Assembly (NCBI RefSeq): GCF_014524565.1
Contig: NZ_CP060139.1
Coordinates: forward strand, 1,557,501 to 1,621,500
Origin: Croceimicrobium hydrocarbonivorans
GTDB lineage: Bacteria > Bacteroidota > Bacteroidia > Flavobacteriales > Schleiferiaceae
Direction of reading: 5' to 3'
Length of the DNA: 64,000 nucleotides
A program made the translations under genes and the position numbers. Shown piece by piece: positions 34,001-42,794 of this stretch (position 1 is its first letter; each line of letters begins with the position of its first letter). The notes beneath the pieces are model-generated. The model had not been told where the DNA came from. It ran no database searches and worked only from the letters and a program-made list of their open reading frames with translations.

Positions 34001-36493
34001 GAAAATGCTACAGGCCAAATCACCCAAAAGGTATTGGCTACCAATGCAGGATCTACAGTGCATGAGCTTAAGATCACCCCAGAAATGGCGCCTAACTGCT
34101 ATGCTCATGCTATGATTTTACAGCCCCATAGCAGTAAAGGCAATGATTTACCCCTAAGGCTTTATGGCATCATCCCCATTATGGTGGAGGATCCGGCTAC
34201 GCATTTACACCCACAGATTGAAGCACCGGAGAAAATCCGTCCCAATTCGGAGTACAACATTAAGGTGAGCGAGAAAAATGGGGTAGCTATGGAGTACACC
34301 CTGGCGGTGGTTGATGAAGGACTCTTAGGGCTCAACAATTTCCAAAGTCCAGACCCCTGGCCTTATTTCTATTCTAAAATTGCTTTGGGTTTACGCACCT
34401 GGGACCTATACGATGAAGTGATTGGTGGCTTTAGTGGTGAAATCGCCAAAATGCTGGCTATTGGTGGTGATGGTGCCCTACTCGAAAGCAATGAGGAAGA
34501 CGCTGATCGCTTTGTACCGGTGGTGCGTCACTTAGGACCTTTCAAGCTAAAGGCGGGCGAAAAGGCTAATCACAAATTGCAAATGCCCAATTACATAGGT
34601 AATGTGCGGGTGATGGTAGTAGCCGCCAATGATAAGGAAGCTTATGGCGCTGCCGATACCAATATTCGGGTGAAACAACCTTTGATGGTTCAAATGACCG
34701 TACCTCGGGTATTAGGCCCTGAGGAGGAACTACTAGTTCCGGTGACGGTATTTGCCATGGAAGAGGGCATTAAGGATGTAAACCTGGAACTGAGTTCTAC
34801 TGGCAAAATTGAGCTGATTGACCGCAATAAAAAAGTGACTTTCTCGAAAACCGGACAACAAACCGTCTACTTCAAGGCTAAGGTAAAACGGGCCTTAGGA
34901 AAGGGCAGTTTAAAAATCACCGCTAAATCCGGTGCAGAGAAAAGCTTTGAAGAAACTGAAATTGCGGTGCGCAGCCCTATGCGTCGCCAAAAACAATTCC
35001 ACGATGCAATTTTGGAAGACAGCAATCCGGTAAGCTATAAAGCGGAGCCCTTTGGAATTGCAGGAAGTAATAAGCTTACGGTAGAAGTAAGCAGCCTACC
35101 AAAGATGAACCTAAGCGAGCGTTTGGAATACCTTATTGGCTATCCGCATGGTTGTTTGGAGCAGACTACCTCCAAATGCTTTGCTCAGCTTAATCTGAAT
35201 AAATGGATTAAACTGGATGCCAATCAAAAAGCAGCAATTGAGAGTAATATTCAAGCGGGCCTATCCAAATTGAGAACCCTGCAATTGGGTGAAGGTGGCT
35301 TCCGCTACTGGCCGGGACAGAACTATGCCAATGCCTGGGCTTCTACCTATGTAGGGCATTTTATGCTTTCCGCCGAAAAGGCCGGCTATAAGCTCCCGGT
35401 AGGAATGAAGGATTCTTATTTACGCTTTGCGCGCAAGGCGGCGCGGGAGTGGAATAACAATAATCACTATTCCTATAACAATGATTTCAACCAAGCTTAT
35501 CGACTCTATGTTTTGGCATTGGCCGGAAGACCCGAATTAGGGGCCATGACGCGCTTGAAAAACCGCAATGACCTTACGCGCTCCGCCGCCTTCCGTTTAG
35601 CAGCGGCCTATGCCTTGGTGGGCGAAAAAGAGGCAGCCCGTGCACTCTTGCAAGCTCATGACTATACCGAAGCTGAAGATCGTTATTACTATTACTGCTA
35701 TGGTAGTGCTACCCGCAGCCTGGCCATGCAAATGGAAACTTTCTATGCCATGGGCGATAAGGAAGAAGCCCTGCGCTTAGCCAAAGAAATTGCGGATAAA
35801 CTGAGTGATGGTTGGCATAGTACCCAAACCATTGCTTATACCCTACAGGCTATGAGCCAGGTATTTGGGGGTGGCACCGAAAAAATGGATTTCGAATTGG
35901 TGGTGAATGGCAAAACACGCCGTATTAGCAGCGACCTCAGCGTATTCCAATATGAAGATGCAGCATTTGAAAAGGCTCAAGATATCAGCGTCAAAAGCTT
36001 AAATGGACAATCGCTCTACCTTACGGTGATGCGTGAGGGCCTACCCGTTTACGGAAGCGAAACAGCAAATAGCAGTCGTATTGATATGACGGTGCAATAC
36101 CTCGATCAAAGTGGAAACAAACTAGATCCTTCGGCCTTAAAAATTGGCACCCCGATTATCGCTAAAGTGACCCTGCAACGATTAAGCTTATCCAAAGATT
36201 ATGAGAACCTGGCGGTGAGTCAACTCTTCCCCAGTGGTTGGGAAATCACCAATAATCGAGTACTGGCTGGTGGCGATGACACGGAAACCTATTTCGACTA
36301 TCAGGATATTCGCGATGATCGGGTACTGACCTATTACAATGGCTATCGCACGCCACGCATGACCATCCAAGTAGAGCTTACCGCTACCTATCCTGGAAAA
36401 TGGTATTTGCCTCCCACTTGGGCAGAAGCGATGTACGAAGGAAGCATTAACGCCAATAATGTAGGCCAATGGGTAGAAGTCCTCGTCGACTAA
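31013..36493 (+). CDS. Alpha-2-macroglobulin-family lipoprotein with intact thioester
   Basis: 1826 residues. Lipoprotein signal with Cys18 (LFILSCNNQ), then a long series of MG-type beta domains ('GIEGMIYTERGIWRPGDTL' is the typical A2M stretch), and the thioester motif GCLEQ with Cys1381 and Gln1384 followed by 'TTSKCFAQLNLNKW' and the alpha-alpha thioester-domain repeats ('GEGGFRYWPG'). Family knowledge: bacterial A2M traps attacking proteases in the periplasm by covalent bonding. Overlaps the pbpC start by 25 bp; the A2M/PBP1C pair is a recurrent arrangement in bacteria, thought to protect and repair the envelope. Confidence 0.95.
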   Translation: MTFRRLSLLLLSLFILSCNNQPEIPENDPAFADYILAHTSGVISAYSEIEIHLAQDLNPGVEPGTPIEAKIFDFSPDIKGQAVWESSSEIRFKPEESLKPGQHYSAEFELGSLTTVESKLKTFEFAFQAIEQSYALLQFHIEPYQAKNPALNVLKGEINTADLSHAEELSEALKFEGIESSSIHWNPGSDEHRWLFSIDSIERKEKASEIPILHKSKEIGSLRVPSLSDFEVIGVYVQQLPVQKISISFSDPLSEKQSTSGMFQVDGEDVASLEIEGSVVHLYPKSRKTGTVALKIYPGLKNILGYKFPKEYITQVSFQARKPEIRFVNSGTIIPTKGSVNIPFQAVSLRAVDLKVYQIFANKVHQFLQINKLSGKRELRRVARPIHRERIELDGEGLNLQEWNNFAIDLDRIIERQPGAIYRIEIDYQKAYSLYPCEGDENSELQSLEAENWDEPEEVFDEDYYDYWYFDGYDYSERDNPCHISYYNRSRKIERNVLASDIGLVVKGTDKEWYAYAQRISSTSSLNGVKIKYYNYQGQLIKEGVTDGDGYLRLDLDTRPFLVVAESGSERAYLSLENSSSLSVSSFAVGGRDVSTGIEGMIYTERGIWRPGDTLFLDFILNDTKNPLPASHPIVLTLKDPRGQEVYRTVQPRKSVQIFSFPVTTSKEAITGNYSAQIKVGGKSFYKSLPIETIQPNRLDITLSAPAEIIDGSQRGETEIKLEAEWLTGASASDLQAEVRASISGNPRAFADKHPLFDFYDESRSVPSMSGNEIFNDKLDATGMADITADLGYLKNSPGMLRLNMGTKVFEPGGRFSINSTSLELAPFKNFVGIQMPETNKYGYLETEKDHPVGLIRVNQKGEAVNGKVKVSVYKVSWSWWWSAQRGNATYLNNSSNNRIASEEVELVNGRGRYTLNIPDDHWGRLYIVVEDPESGHRSSSLAYVDWGWGRDRSGRAGGESVSVLNVQTDKDNYQVGETAKISVPSAAGGRLILSYENATGQITQKVLATNAGSTVHELKITPEMAPNCYAHAMILQPHSSKGNDLPLRLYGIIPIMVEDPATHLHPQIEAPEKIRPNSEYNIKVSEKNGVAMEYTLAVVDEGLLGLNNFQSPDPWPYFYSKIALGLRTWDLYDEVIGGFSGEIAKMLAIGGDGALLESNEEDADRFVPVVRHLGPFKLKAGEKANHKLQMPNYIGNVRVMVVAANDKEAYGAADTNIRVKQPLMVQMTVPRVLGPEEELLVPVTVFAMEEGIKDVNLELSSTGKIELIDRNKKVTFSKTGQQTVYFKAKVKRALGKGSLKITAKSGAEKSFEETEIAVRSPMRRQKQFHDAILEDSNPVSYKAEPFGIAGSNKLTVEVSSLPKMNLSERLEYLIGYPHGCLEQTTSKCFAQLNLNKWIKLDANQKAAIESNIQAGLSKLRTLQLGEGGFRYWPGQNYANAWASTYVGHFMLSAEKAGYKLPVGMKDSYLRFARKAAREWNNNNHYSYNNDFNQAYRLYVLALAGRPELGAMTRLKNRNDLTRSAAFRLAAAYALVGEKEAARALLQAHDYTEAEDRYYYYCYGSATRSLAMQMETFYAMGDKEEALRLAKEIADKLSDGWHSTQTIAYTLQAMSQVFGGGTEKMDFELVVNGKTRRISSDLSVFQYEDAAFEKAQDISVKSLNGQSLYLTVMREGLPVYGSETANSSRIDMTVQYLDQSGNKLDPSALKIGTPIIAKVTLQRLSLSKDYENLAVSQLFPSGWEITNNRVLAGGDDTETYFDYQDIRDDRVLTYYNGYRTPRMTIQVELTATYPGKWYLPPTWAEAMYEGSINANNVGQWVEVLVD

Positions 36494-38757
36494 TACTGCG
36501 CCGTATTGCCCTAATTGCGGGCCTGATATTTTTAATTTGGTGGTGGAATTGCCTGCCCGAGCCCCTCTTTGACCCGCCTTATAGCACGGTTACCGAGGCA
36601 GAGAACGGGCAATTATTGGGCGCGCGTATTGCGGAAGATGAACAATGGCGTTTCCCACCGGCGGATTCGGTGCCGATGCGCTTCCGGCAGGCGATTGTAC
36701 AGTATGAGGATGAGCATTTCTATTCGCATCCCGGCTTTAACCCCATTGCCATTGTTAGGGCCCTGTATCAAAATTGGCAGGCGGGTGAAGTTGTTTCTGG
36801 AGGCTCCACCATTAGCATGCAATGCATACGCCTGGCTCGTGGCAATCCACCGCGCACCTATTGGGAAAAGTTTACCGAGATCTTGCGAGCCCTGCGATTG
36901 GAGCTAAGCTATTCTAAGGAAGAAATTTTAGAACTCTATGCCAGTCAAGCTCCCTTTGGTGGCAATGTGGTAGGACTGGAAGCAGCCGCCTGGCGCTATT
37001 TTGCCCTGGCTCCGCATCGTTTATCCTGGTCGGAATGCGCGGCCCTAGCCGTATTGCCTAATGCACCGGGCATCATACACCCCGGACGTAATCACCAGAC
37101 ATTTGAGCAAAAACGCAATCGTCTGCTGCAAAAACTACTAAGCGAGGAAGTGATTGACTCCCTTACCTATCGCCTTTCTTTATTGGAAGAACTACCCCTG
37201 GAGCCGCAAGCCTTACCTGATATTGCCCATCATCTTAGTCAGTACCAAATGAAGATGATGCCGGAAAGCCGATTGCGCAGCAGCTTAAATGCCAATTGGC
37301 AAAAGCATATCCAAGATTTGGTAAACCTCCATGTTTTACAATGGCGGGGGAATTCTGTGCATAATTCAGCGGCTCTGGTTATGGATCTTCAAGATGGGAG
37401 TATCAAAGCCTATGTTGGCAATACCACCAATGAGCTGGCCGATGGCAAGGAGATTAATATGCTCAATAAACCGCGTAGTACGGGCAGCATTTTAAAACCC
37501 ATGCTCTATGCCGATGCCATGGCCTTGGGGCAATTATCTTCTCGGGCTCTGGTCCCTGATATCCCAACCCGCTTCGGTGATTTCACTCCTAAGAACTTCG
37601 ATCTTAAATACCGAGGCGCCACCCCGGTTTACAGAGCCCTGCAGCAATCTTTAAATGTGCCTGCCGCTCGAGTCTTAAGAGATATGGGCGTTCCCGTATT
37701 CTTGCATCGCTTGCGTGCCTATGGCTTGCAAAATTTAGATCGCGATGCCGGCTATTACGGCTTATCTCTAATCTTAGGAGGAGCCGAAGTGCCAGCCCTG
37801 CAAATTGCCCATATGTATCGACGCTGGATTTGGGCCATGCAAGGCAAAGAAGAAGACAGTATTTATGATATACTGGGGCAGGCTCAAGACTGGGGACCAA
37901 TCCCCAATTCAGATCCGGCAGCGATTTACAGCAGCTTGCAAATTATGGAGGGCCTAAATCGACCCAGCAACTGGCAACAATGGGGCTCCAGCCGACGAAT
38001 AGCCTGGAAAACCGGAACCTCCTATGGCTTTAGAGATGCCTGGGCCGTGGGTACCGATGGTCGATGGTTGGTTGTTTGCTGGACTGGCAATGCTAATTAT
38101 GAGGGGCGACCCGGAGTTATTGGAGTAGAGACCTCAGCGCCCTTGCTCTTTAGTATTATGGATTATTTGCCTGCCTCTCCCTTCTTTGAACCACCCTATG
38201 ACTGGCAGCATGCCAAGGTGATTTGCCGCGAAAGTGGTTTTTTGGCGCAAGAGCACTGTCGCTATAGGGATACCATTTACGGCTCTAAAGCGAGCCTTAA
38301 GAACTGCCCCTATTGCGAGCCCATTTTCTTGAACACTAAAGGATTAAGAGTACATCGCGAATGTAGCTTGGATGAACCCAAAGATTCGAGCTGGATGATT
38401 TTAAGTCCGGCCATGACCTGGTATGCCCAACGTTCAGAATTGAATTATAAGGCGCCTCCGGATTGGGATCCTCAATGCCTGGCGCCAATAGATGAAGTTC
38501 TGAAATTTATTTACCCGGAAAAATTTGAGGTCGTGCGTCGATCCCGTGATTTTGAAGGAACCCTTGGAAAGGTGATTCTCGAAGCAGGGCATCGACAAGG
38601 AGAAGTGGAGGTTTTCTGGTATGTGGATGACGAATACATCGGCTCCAGCCGGATCAATCACCGCATGGAAGTAGCCTTAGAGCTCGGCACCCACCGCCTC
38701 TTGATTATGGATGAAAAAGGAAATTCGGCCCAGTCATTTATAAAAGTGGTGGATTAA
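36469..38757 (+). CDS. pbpC: Penicillin-binding protein 1C
   Basis: 762 residues. One N-terminal membrane anchor (IALIAGLIFLIWWW), GT51 transglycosylase domain with the catalytic motif EDEHFYSHPG (Glu80) and 'GGSTISMQCIRLARG', transpeptidase domain with Ser340-x-x-Lys343 (TGSILKPM) and KTGTSYGFRDAW, then a C-terminal PBP1C-type beta domain. Periplasmic peptidoglycan synthase. The ATG at 36469 lies inside the end of the A2M gene, so translation is coupled. Confidence 0.95.
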   Translation: MGRSPRRLILRRIALIAGLIFLIWWWNCLPEPLFDPPYSTVTEAENGQLLGARIAEDEQWRFPPADSVPMRFRQAIVQYEDEHFYSHPGFNPIAIVRALYQNWQAGEVVSGGSTISMQCIRLARGNPPRTYWEKFTEILRALRLELSYSKEEILELYASQAPFGGNVVGLEAAAWRYFALAPHRLSWSECAALAVLPNAPGIIHPGRNHQTFEQKRNRLLQKLLSEEVIDSLTYRLSLLEELPLEPQALPDIAHHLSQYQMKMMPESRLRSSLNANWQKHIQDLVNLHVLQWRGNSVHNSAALVMDLQDGSIKAYVGNTTNELADGKEINMLNKPRSTGSILKPMLYADAMALGQLSSRALVPDIPTRFGDFTPKNFDLKYRGATPVYRALQQSLNVPAARVLRDMGVPVFLHRLRAYGLQNLDRDAGYYGLSLILGGAEVPALQIAHMYRRWIWAMQGKEEDSIYDILGQAQDWGPIPNSDPAAIYSSLQIMEGLNRPSNWQQWGSSRRIAWKTGTSYGFRDAWAVGTDGRWLVVCWTGNANYEGRPGVIGVETSAPLLFSIMDYLPASPFFEPPYDWQHAKVICRESGFLAQEHCRYRDTIYGSKASLKNCPYCEPIFLNTKGLRVHRECSLDEPKDSSWMILSPAMTWYAQRSELNYKAPPDWDPQCLAPIDEVLKFIYPEKFEVVRRSRDFEGTLGKVILEAGHRQGEVEVFWYVDDEYIGSSRINHRMEVALELGTHRLLIMDEKGNSAQSFIKVVD

Positions 38758-38786
38758 TCAAGCAAATTTGTTTTTAAATTCCCCTC

Positions 38787-39758
38787 GTGAAAGCCTTAGT
38801 CCGCAGGAATTACGGAGGACCGGAGCGCATCTTGCTCCAGGATATACCTCAACCCGAAGCTGCTAAAAATGAAGTACTGGTTAAAGTGCATTGCAACACG
38901 ATTAGCCGGACTGATTGTGGCATCTTAGGGGGCAAGCCCTACATTTTCCGATTTTTTGTAGGATGGCCCAAACCGCGCAACCCTATATTGGGTAGCGATT
39001 TCGCAGGCGAAGTAGTGGAAATTGGCGCCGAGGTAAAAAGCTTTAAGGTGGGCGATCATGTCTTTGGCTTTAATGATGAAGGCCTGGGTAGTCAGGCTCA
39101 ATTTGTGAAGATTAAGGAAAACGCTGCTATCAGTCATATACCGGGTCATAAGTCCTATGTTGATGCTATATGCTGCGCCGAAGGAGCCCATTATGCCCTC
39201 ACTTTTTTACGACCCCTTAATTTGGTAAAAGGCTCCAAAGTTTTGGTGATAGGAGCTACCGGAGCCATAGGTTCAGCTGCTATTCAAATCCTTCGTGCCC
39301 GCGGAATCCGTATTGATGCGGTGGGGCCAGGCAGTCATCGCGATTATTGGCAAGAAAAAGGCGTAGAAAGCTACTGGGATTACGAAAGGGAAGATTTTCG
39401 CAAGAGCTCCAAAAAATACGCCCATGTACTGGATGCGGTGGGTAAGAGTAGCTATTTCCAATGCAAGCATCTGCTCAACCATGGTGGCGCCTATGTTTCC
39501 TCCGAACTCGGACCTTATGCCTCCAATGTGTGGCTATCTTTATTGCAGCCCTTTATGCAAAAGTCTAAGGTGTACTTCCCGGTTCCCAAGGATATACCTG
39601 GCAGCCTTAAGGAGATGCACAAATTACTGGCCGCTGGTAAATACAAGGGTTTAGTAGACCCACTTAAGATTCAGCCTCAAAAGGCGGAAGATGCCTACCA
39701 CTATGCCTGCTCCGGTCAAAAGACAGGCAATCTGATCCTCTGCTGGGATCAGGATTAA
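38787..39758 (+). CDS. Zinc-free MDR-family NAD(P)H oxidoreductase (quinone-oxidoreductase-like)
   Basis: 323 residues from a GTG start. GroES-like N-terminus 'HCNTISRTDCGILGG', 'PRNPILGSDFAGEVVEIGAEV', 'FKVGDHVFGF', and the cofactor motif 'KVLVIGATGAIGSAAIQI' (AxGxxG-type Rossmann). No structural or catalytic zinc ligands are evident. Cytoplasmic; the substrate is unknown. It opens a run of six closely spaced plus-strand genes. Confidence 0.85.
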   Translation: MKALVRRNYGGPERILLQDIPQPEAAKNEVLVKVHCNTISRTDCGILGGKPYIFRFFVGWPKPRNPILGSDFAGEVVEIGAEVKSFKVGDHVFGFNDEGLGSQAQFVKIKENAAISHIPGHKSYVDAICCAEGAHYALTFLRPLNLVKGSKVLVIGATGAIGSAAIQILRARGIRIDAVGPGSHRDYWQEKGVESYWDYEREDFRKSSKKYAHVLDAVGKSSYFQCKHLLNHGGAYVSSELGPYASNVWLSLLQPFMQKSKVYFPVPKDIPGSLKEMHKLLAAGKYKGLVDPLKIQPQKAEDAYHYACSGQKTGNLILCWDQD

Positions 39759-39803
39759 GGCTGCTATTAGCAAAGCATTTTTCATTTGCCCTACCTTCGC
39801 GGC

Positions 39804-40433
39804 ATGCCCCTGCAAGACCTCATATATATCCTCGACTTATTAGGCACCTTGGTATTCGCTATTTCGGGAGTAGTGGCAGCTGTAGAACGTAAATTCGATT
39901 TGGTCGGTGCCTTTATTATTGGCTTTGTAACCGCCTTGGGAGGCGGCACCACCCGCGATGTTTTAATGGGCGCCACTCCGGTAAATTGGATGCTGCATGA
40001 AGAGTATTTAGGAATCGTGGCTCTGGCCATGATCCTCTGCTATCTGTTCTATCCCCGCTTAAGTCATATCCGCCGCAGTCTCTTCATTTTCGACTCCATT
40101 GGTCTAGGACTCTTCACCATATTGGGATTTCAAAAAGCAATGATTGCCGAGCTTAGCATTCCCATCGCCTTAATGCTGGGTATTGTATCGGCTGTTTTTG
40201 GGGGCGTTATCCGCGATGTGCTCACCAACCAGGTTCCGCTGATATTCCGAAAAGAAATCTATGCCCTGGCTTCTCTGGCCGGCGGTTTACTCTATTGGCT
40301 GGGTAGTTTGTTGGAGGTAAACACGGCCCTCAATGCCTTGATTTCCATTTGCGTGGTGGTACTCATTCGCAGTATGGCTGTTGCATATGGCTGGGAAAGT
40401 CCCTTTTTACCTTTGGGGCGAAAGGAGCACTAA
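39804..40433 (+). CDS. Trimeric intracellular cation channel (TRIC/YadS) family membrane protein
   Basis: 209 residues from the ATG at 39804; the upstream TTG reading is unlikely. Two TRIC repeats, each three membrane helices, with the paired Gly-rich motifs 'GFVTALGGGTTRDVLMG' and 'GIVSAVFGGVIRDVLTN'. Bacterial homologues form potassium-permeable trimers. TACCTTCG, a one-mismatch -7 element, ends 4 bp before this ATG. Confidence 0.9.
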   Translation: MPLQDLIYILDLLGTLVFAISGVVAAVERKFDLVGAFIIGFVTALGGGTTRDVLMGATPVNWMLHEEYLGIVALAMILCYLFYPRLSHIRRSLFIFDSIGLGLFTILGFQKAMIAELSIPIALMLGIVSAVFGGVIRDVLTNQVPLIFRKEIYALASLAGGLLYWLGSLLEVNTALNALISICVVVLIRSMAVAYGWESPFLPLGRKEH

Positions 40434-40484
40434 GTTTTGGGCTCCGGCCATTGCCGACTCATCTTCTGCCCCTACTTTAGAGCT

Positions 40485-41375
40485 ATGGCTCCCCTAGCAT
40501 TGCAAAATGTACATCTCCGCCGTATTTGGTGGGCACTAAGCACCCCATCATTTTTGGATTTACCCGATTCTGCCCATTATTTTCACGATGATCAACATCG
40601 CGCATTAATTGCCGAGCTCTTAATTAAAGAAGACCAAGAAAGCGCAAAAGTCAATGCGCATTTTGAAGCTCAGGTTCCGCAAGTCATGGGGCGCTATTTT
40701 GAGCAATTGCTTTTATACGTTCTAGAACTCGACCCTCATTATGAGGTACTAGCCGCCAATGTGCAGATAATCGAAGATAAAATCACTCGGGGTGAATTAG
40801 ACCTCATCCTCTACGATAAAAAAAAGGAACAAAAGCGACATTGGGAAGTAGCCCTGAAATACTACTTGCAGGTGGGTGAAGATGGCAATCACCATAATTT
40901 TTTGGGTCCCAGTCGTCGTGATTTTCTGGGTCGGAAGATGGAGAAACTCCGCAAATTACAATTGCCATTATCGCATCATTCGCAAATCCGAGCGGAGTTT
41001 GGTGACTTAAAATCGGAGCTCTTCCTAAAGGGTGAACTCTATTATCCCTGGGCTAAAGAAAAGCTTTGGCCCAATCAGGCTCGAGCCGATGCGCCCTCAT
41101 TTTACTTCCTCAGCATCCATCAGTTAAAAGAACTCCATTCTGTTAGTACTGCTAAATTTTGCATTCTCAAAAAACCGGATTGGATAGGCCCTTATTTTAC
41201 TGAAAGCCCTTCAGAATGCTTTTCCCTTACAAAGCTGGTGGAAGAATTAGAAGCTGAATTCCAGCGAATCTATCGGCCGCAACTTATCGCCAAAATGAGT
41301 GATTCAAAGAGCAGCTTTAAGGAGGAAGAACGCTATTTTATCATTCCAGATGGATGGCCTTATTCCAAACCCTAA
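40485..41375 (+). CDS. DUF1853 family protein
   Basis: 296 residues from the ATG at 40485; the frame extends 16 codons further to a TTG but that part is unlike the family. Recognisable features are 'MGRYFEQLLLYVLE', 'GELDLILYDKKKEQKRHWEVALKYYLQ' and 'LGPSRRDFLGRKMEKLRK'. The E-GELD-WE-VKYY spacing resembles a PD-(D/E)XK nuclease core. Cytoplasmic, function unknown. 26 bp before the next gene. Confidence 0.8.
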   Translation: MAPLALQNVHLRRIWWALSTPSFLDLPDSAHYFHDDQHRALIAELLIKEDQESAKVNAHFEAQVPQVMGRYFEQLLLYVLELDPHYEVLAANVQIIEDKITRGELDLILYDKKKEQKRHWEVALKYYLQVGEDGNHHNFLGPSRRDFLGRKMEKLRKLQLPLSHHSQIRAEFGDLKSELFLKGELYYPWAKEKLWPNQARADAPSFYFLSIHQLKELHSVSTAKFCILKKPDWIGPYFTESPSECFSLTKLVEELEAEFQRIYRPQLIAKMSDSKSSFKEEERYFIIPDGWPYSKP

Positions 41376-41401
41376 ATAATTAACTTAGCCAAAAGGCCGC
41401 T

Positions 41402-41899
41402 TTGTACCCCTTAAGATCTATCCTTGTATTACTGCTCTTTTTCTTCGCCCTAAATGTGGTGGGCGAATTGGTGACCGGCCCCTTGATGGGTGATGCGATT
41501 CCCGCCTGGAAAATTGCCGCCGTAAGCCTAATTTCTGCCTTGGGGGCAAGCTATCAATTAAGCCGACGAGGTCTAAAACCCGGCGATGTTTTTAAGTACT
41601 TCCGCCGAACTTATTTGGTTCCCGGATTGGAATTGGAGCGCCTTTATCCCGCCCTACTGGAAAAATTTCCCCCGCGAGAATTTAAAGTGGACTTGAGTTC
41701 GGATCATCAGGAAATTCGCATCCGCCGTAAGGCCAATTGGCGCAGCTTTGGTGAGGTTCTTAGCCTGAAAATTGTAGATTCTCATTTGCAGCTCTGGATC
41801 CGACCTAAGTATTATATCGATGTATTTGATCAAGGCCAGGCCTATGAGAGTCTGTTGCAGCTAGAGCAAGTCCTAAATACGGAAAGCTATGAGGCCTAA
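41402..41899 (+). CDS. Small membrane-anchored protein, unknown
   Basis: 165 residues if translation starts at the TTG at 41402; there is no ATG near the N-terminus, so the start is uncertain. Two N-terminal hydrophobic segments (LRSILVLLLFFFALNVVGELV, AAVSLISALGASYQL; given as approximate) are followed by a soluble alpha/beta part with basic stretches. No family recognised. Its end overlaps the MBL hydrolase start by 11 bp, so it belongs to the same transcript. Confidence 0.55.
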   Translation: MYPLRSILVLLLFFFALNVVGELVTGPLMGDAIPAWKIAAVSLISALGASYQLSRRGLKPGDVFKYFRRTYLVPGLELERLYPALLEKFPPREFKVDLSSDHQEIRIRRKANWRSFGEVLSLKIVDSHLQLWIRPKYYIDVFDQGQAYESLLQLEQVLNTESYEA

Positions 41900-42794
41900 T
41901 TTCAAAATTTGGATTGGCATCTTAATAAGCCTACAGCTTTCGGCCCAAAAGCTCATGGTATTGGGTCGTGCCCAAGATGCAGGAAAACCTCAACTAGGCT
42001 GCGAAAAAGAATGTTGCCAGCCTGGAGCCACTAAAGGCAATGTGGTTTCCTTAGCCTGGCTGGAGCCGGATTCGGCACAATGGACCTTAATTGAAGCCAG
42101 TCCGGATATTAGCGAGCAATTTCAATTAATTCCCCAAGGCTATGGCCGCTTACCCAAGGCTGTTTATGTTAGTCATGCCCATATTGGTCATTATACGGGA
42201 TTGATGTATTTCGGTCGGGAAGCCTGCAACACTCATCAATTGCCCTTATTTTGTGGAGAGCGAATGGCCGAATTTCTAAGTACGAATGGGCCCTGGTCGC
42301 AATTATTCGAATTGCAAAATTTGAAGCTCCATCCTCAGAAAGCCAGCCTAAAAGCGGCAGATCTTATTGCGCAGGTGGACAGTCCCGGCATTTATGTTTT
42401 TAAAGTACCCCATCGGGATGAATTCTCCGAAACCCTGGCCTATATCATTAAAGGAAAATCCAAGACGGCTCTTTTTATTCCAGATATCGATAAATGGCAG
42501 CTTTGGGATGAGGATATTGTGGAATTGGTGCAAGCGGTAGACTATGCGCTTTTGGACGCAACCTTTTACAATGCCGAAGAATTGCCAGGCCGCGATATGA
42601 GTGAGATTCCCCATCCCTTTGTAGTGGAAAGCATGGCCCTGTTCGATCGCTTAGATACGGAAGAAAAAGCCAAGATTCACTTCATCCATCTCAATCATAG
42701 CAATCCCCTTTGGAAGCCTCAATCGGATGCTTTTAAGGAAGTGGAAGCCAAGGGCTATCGCTTATCCTGGAAGGGACAAATCTTTAATCTATGA
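41889..42794 (+). CDS. Exported metallo-beta-lactamase-fold hydrolase, PqqB-like
   Basis: 301 residues with a signal peptide (IWIGILISLQLSAQ). Metal motif 'VSHAHIGHYTGLMYFG', and the PqqB-like opening 'VLGRAQDAGKPQLGCEKECC', where a CxxxCC cluster could bind another metal. 'ALFIPDIDKW' and 'HFIHLNHSNPLW' complete the fold. The Asp of HxHxDH is replaced by Gly. Periplasmic hydrolase, substrate unknown. Its last four bases overlap the next start (ATGA). Confidence 0.82.
   Translation: MRPNFKIWIGILISLQLSAQKLMVLGRAQDAGKPQLGCEKECCQPGATKGNVVSLAWLEPDSAQWTLIEASPDISEQFQLIPQGYGRLPKAVYVSHAHIGHYTGLMYFGREACNTHQLPLFCGERMAEFLSTNGPWSQLFELQNLKLHPQKASLKAADLIAQVDSPGIYVFKVPHRDEFSETLAYIIKGKSKTALFIPDIDKWQLWDEDIVELVQAVDYALLDATFYNAEELPGRDMSEIPHPFVVESMALFDRLDTEEKAKIHFIHLNHSNPLWKPQSDAFKEVEAKGYRLSWKGQIFNL

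Noticed and set aside
36469-36493. Frameshift or fusion between the A2M and PbpC genes
   Set aside because: Both frames are intact with a 25-bp overlap, and each protein has normal domain boundaries, so this is ordinary translational coupling.
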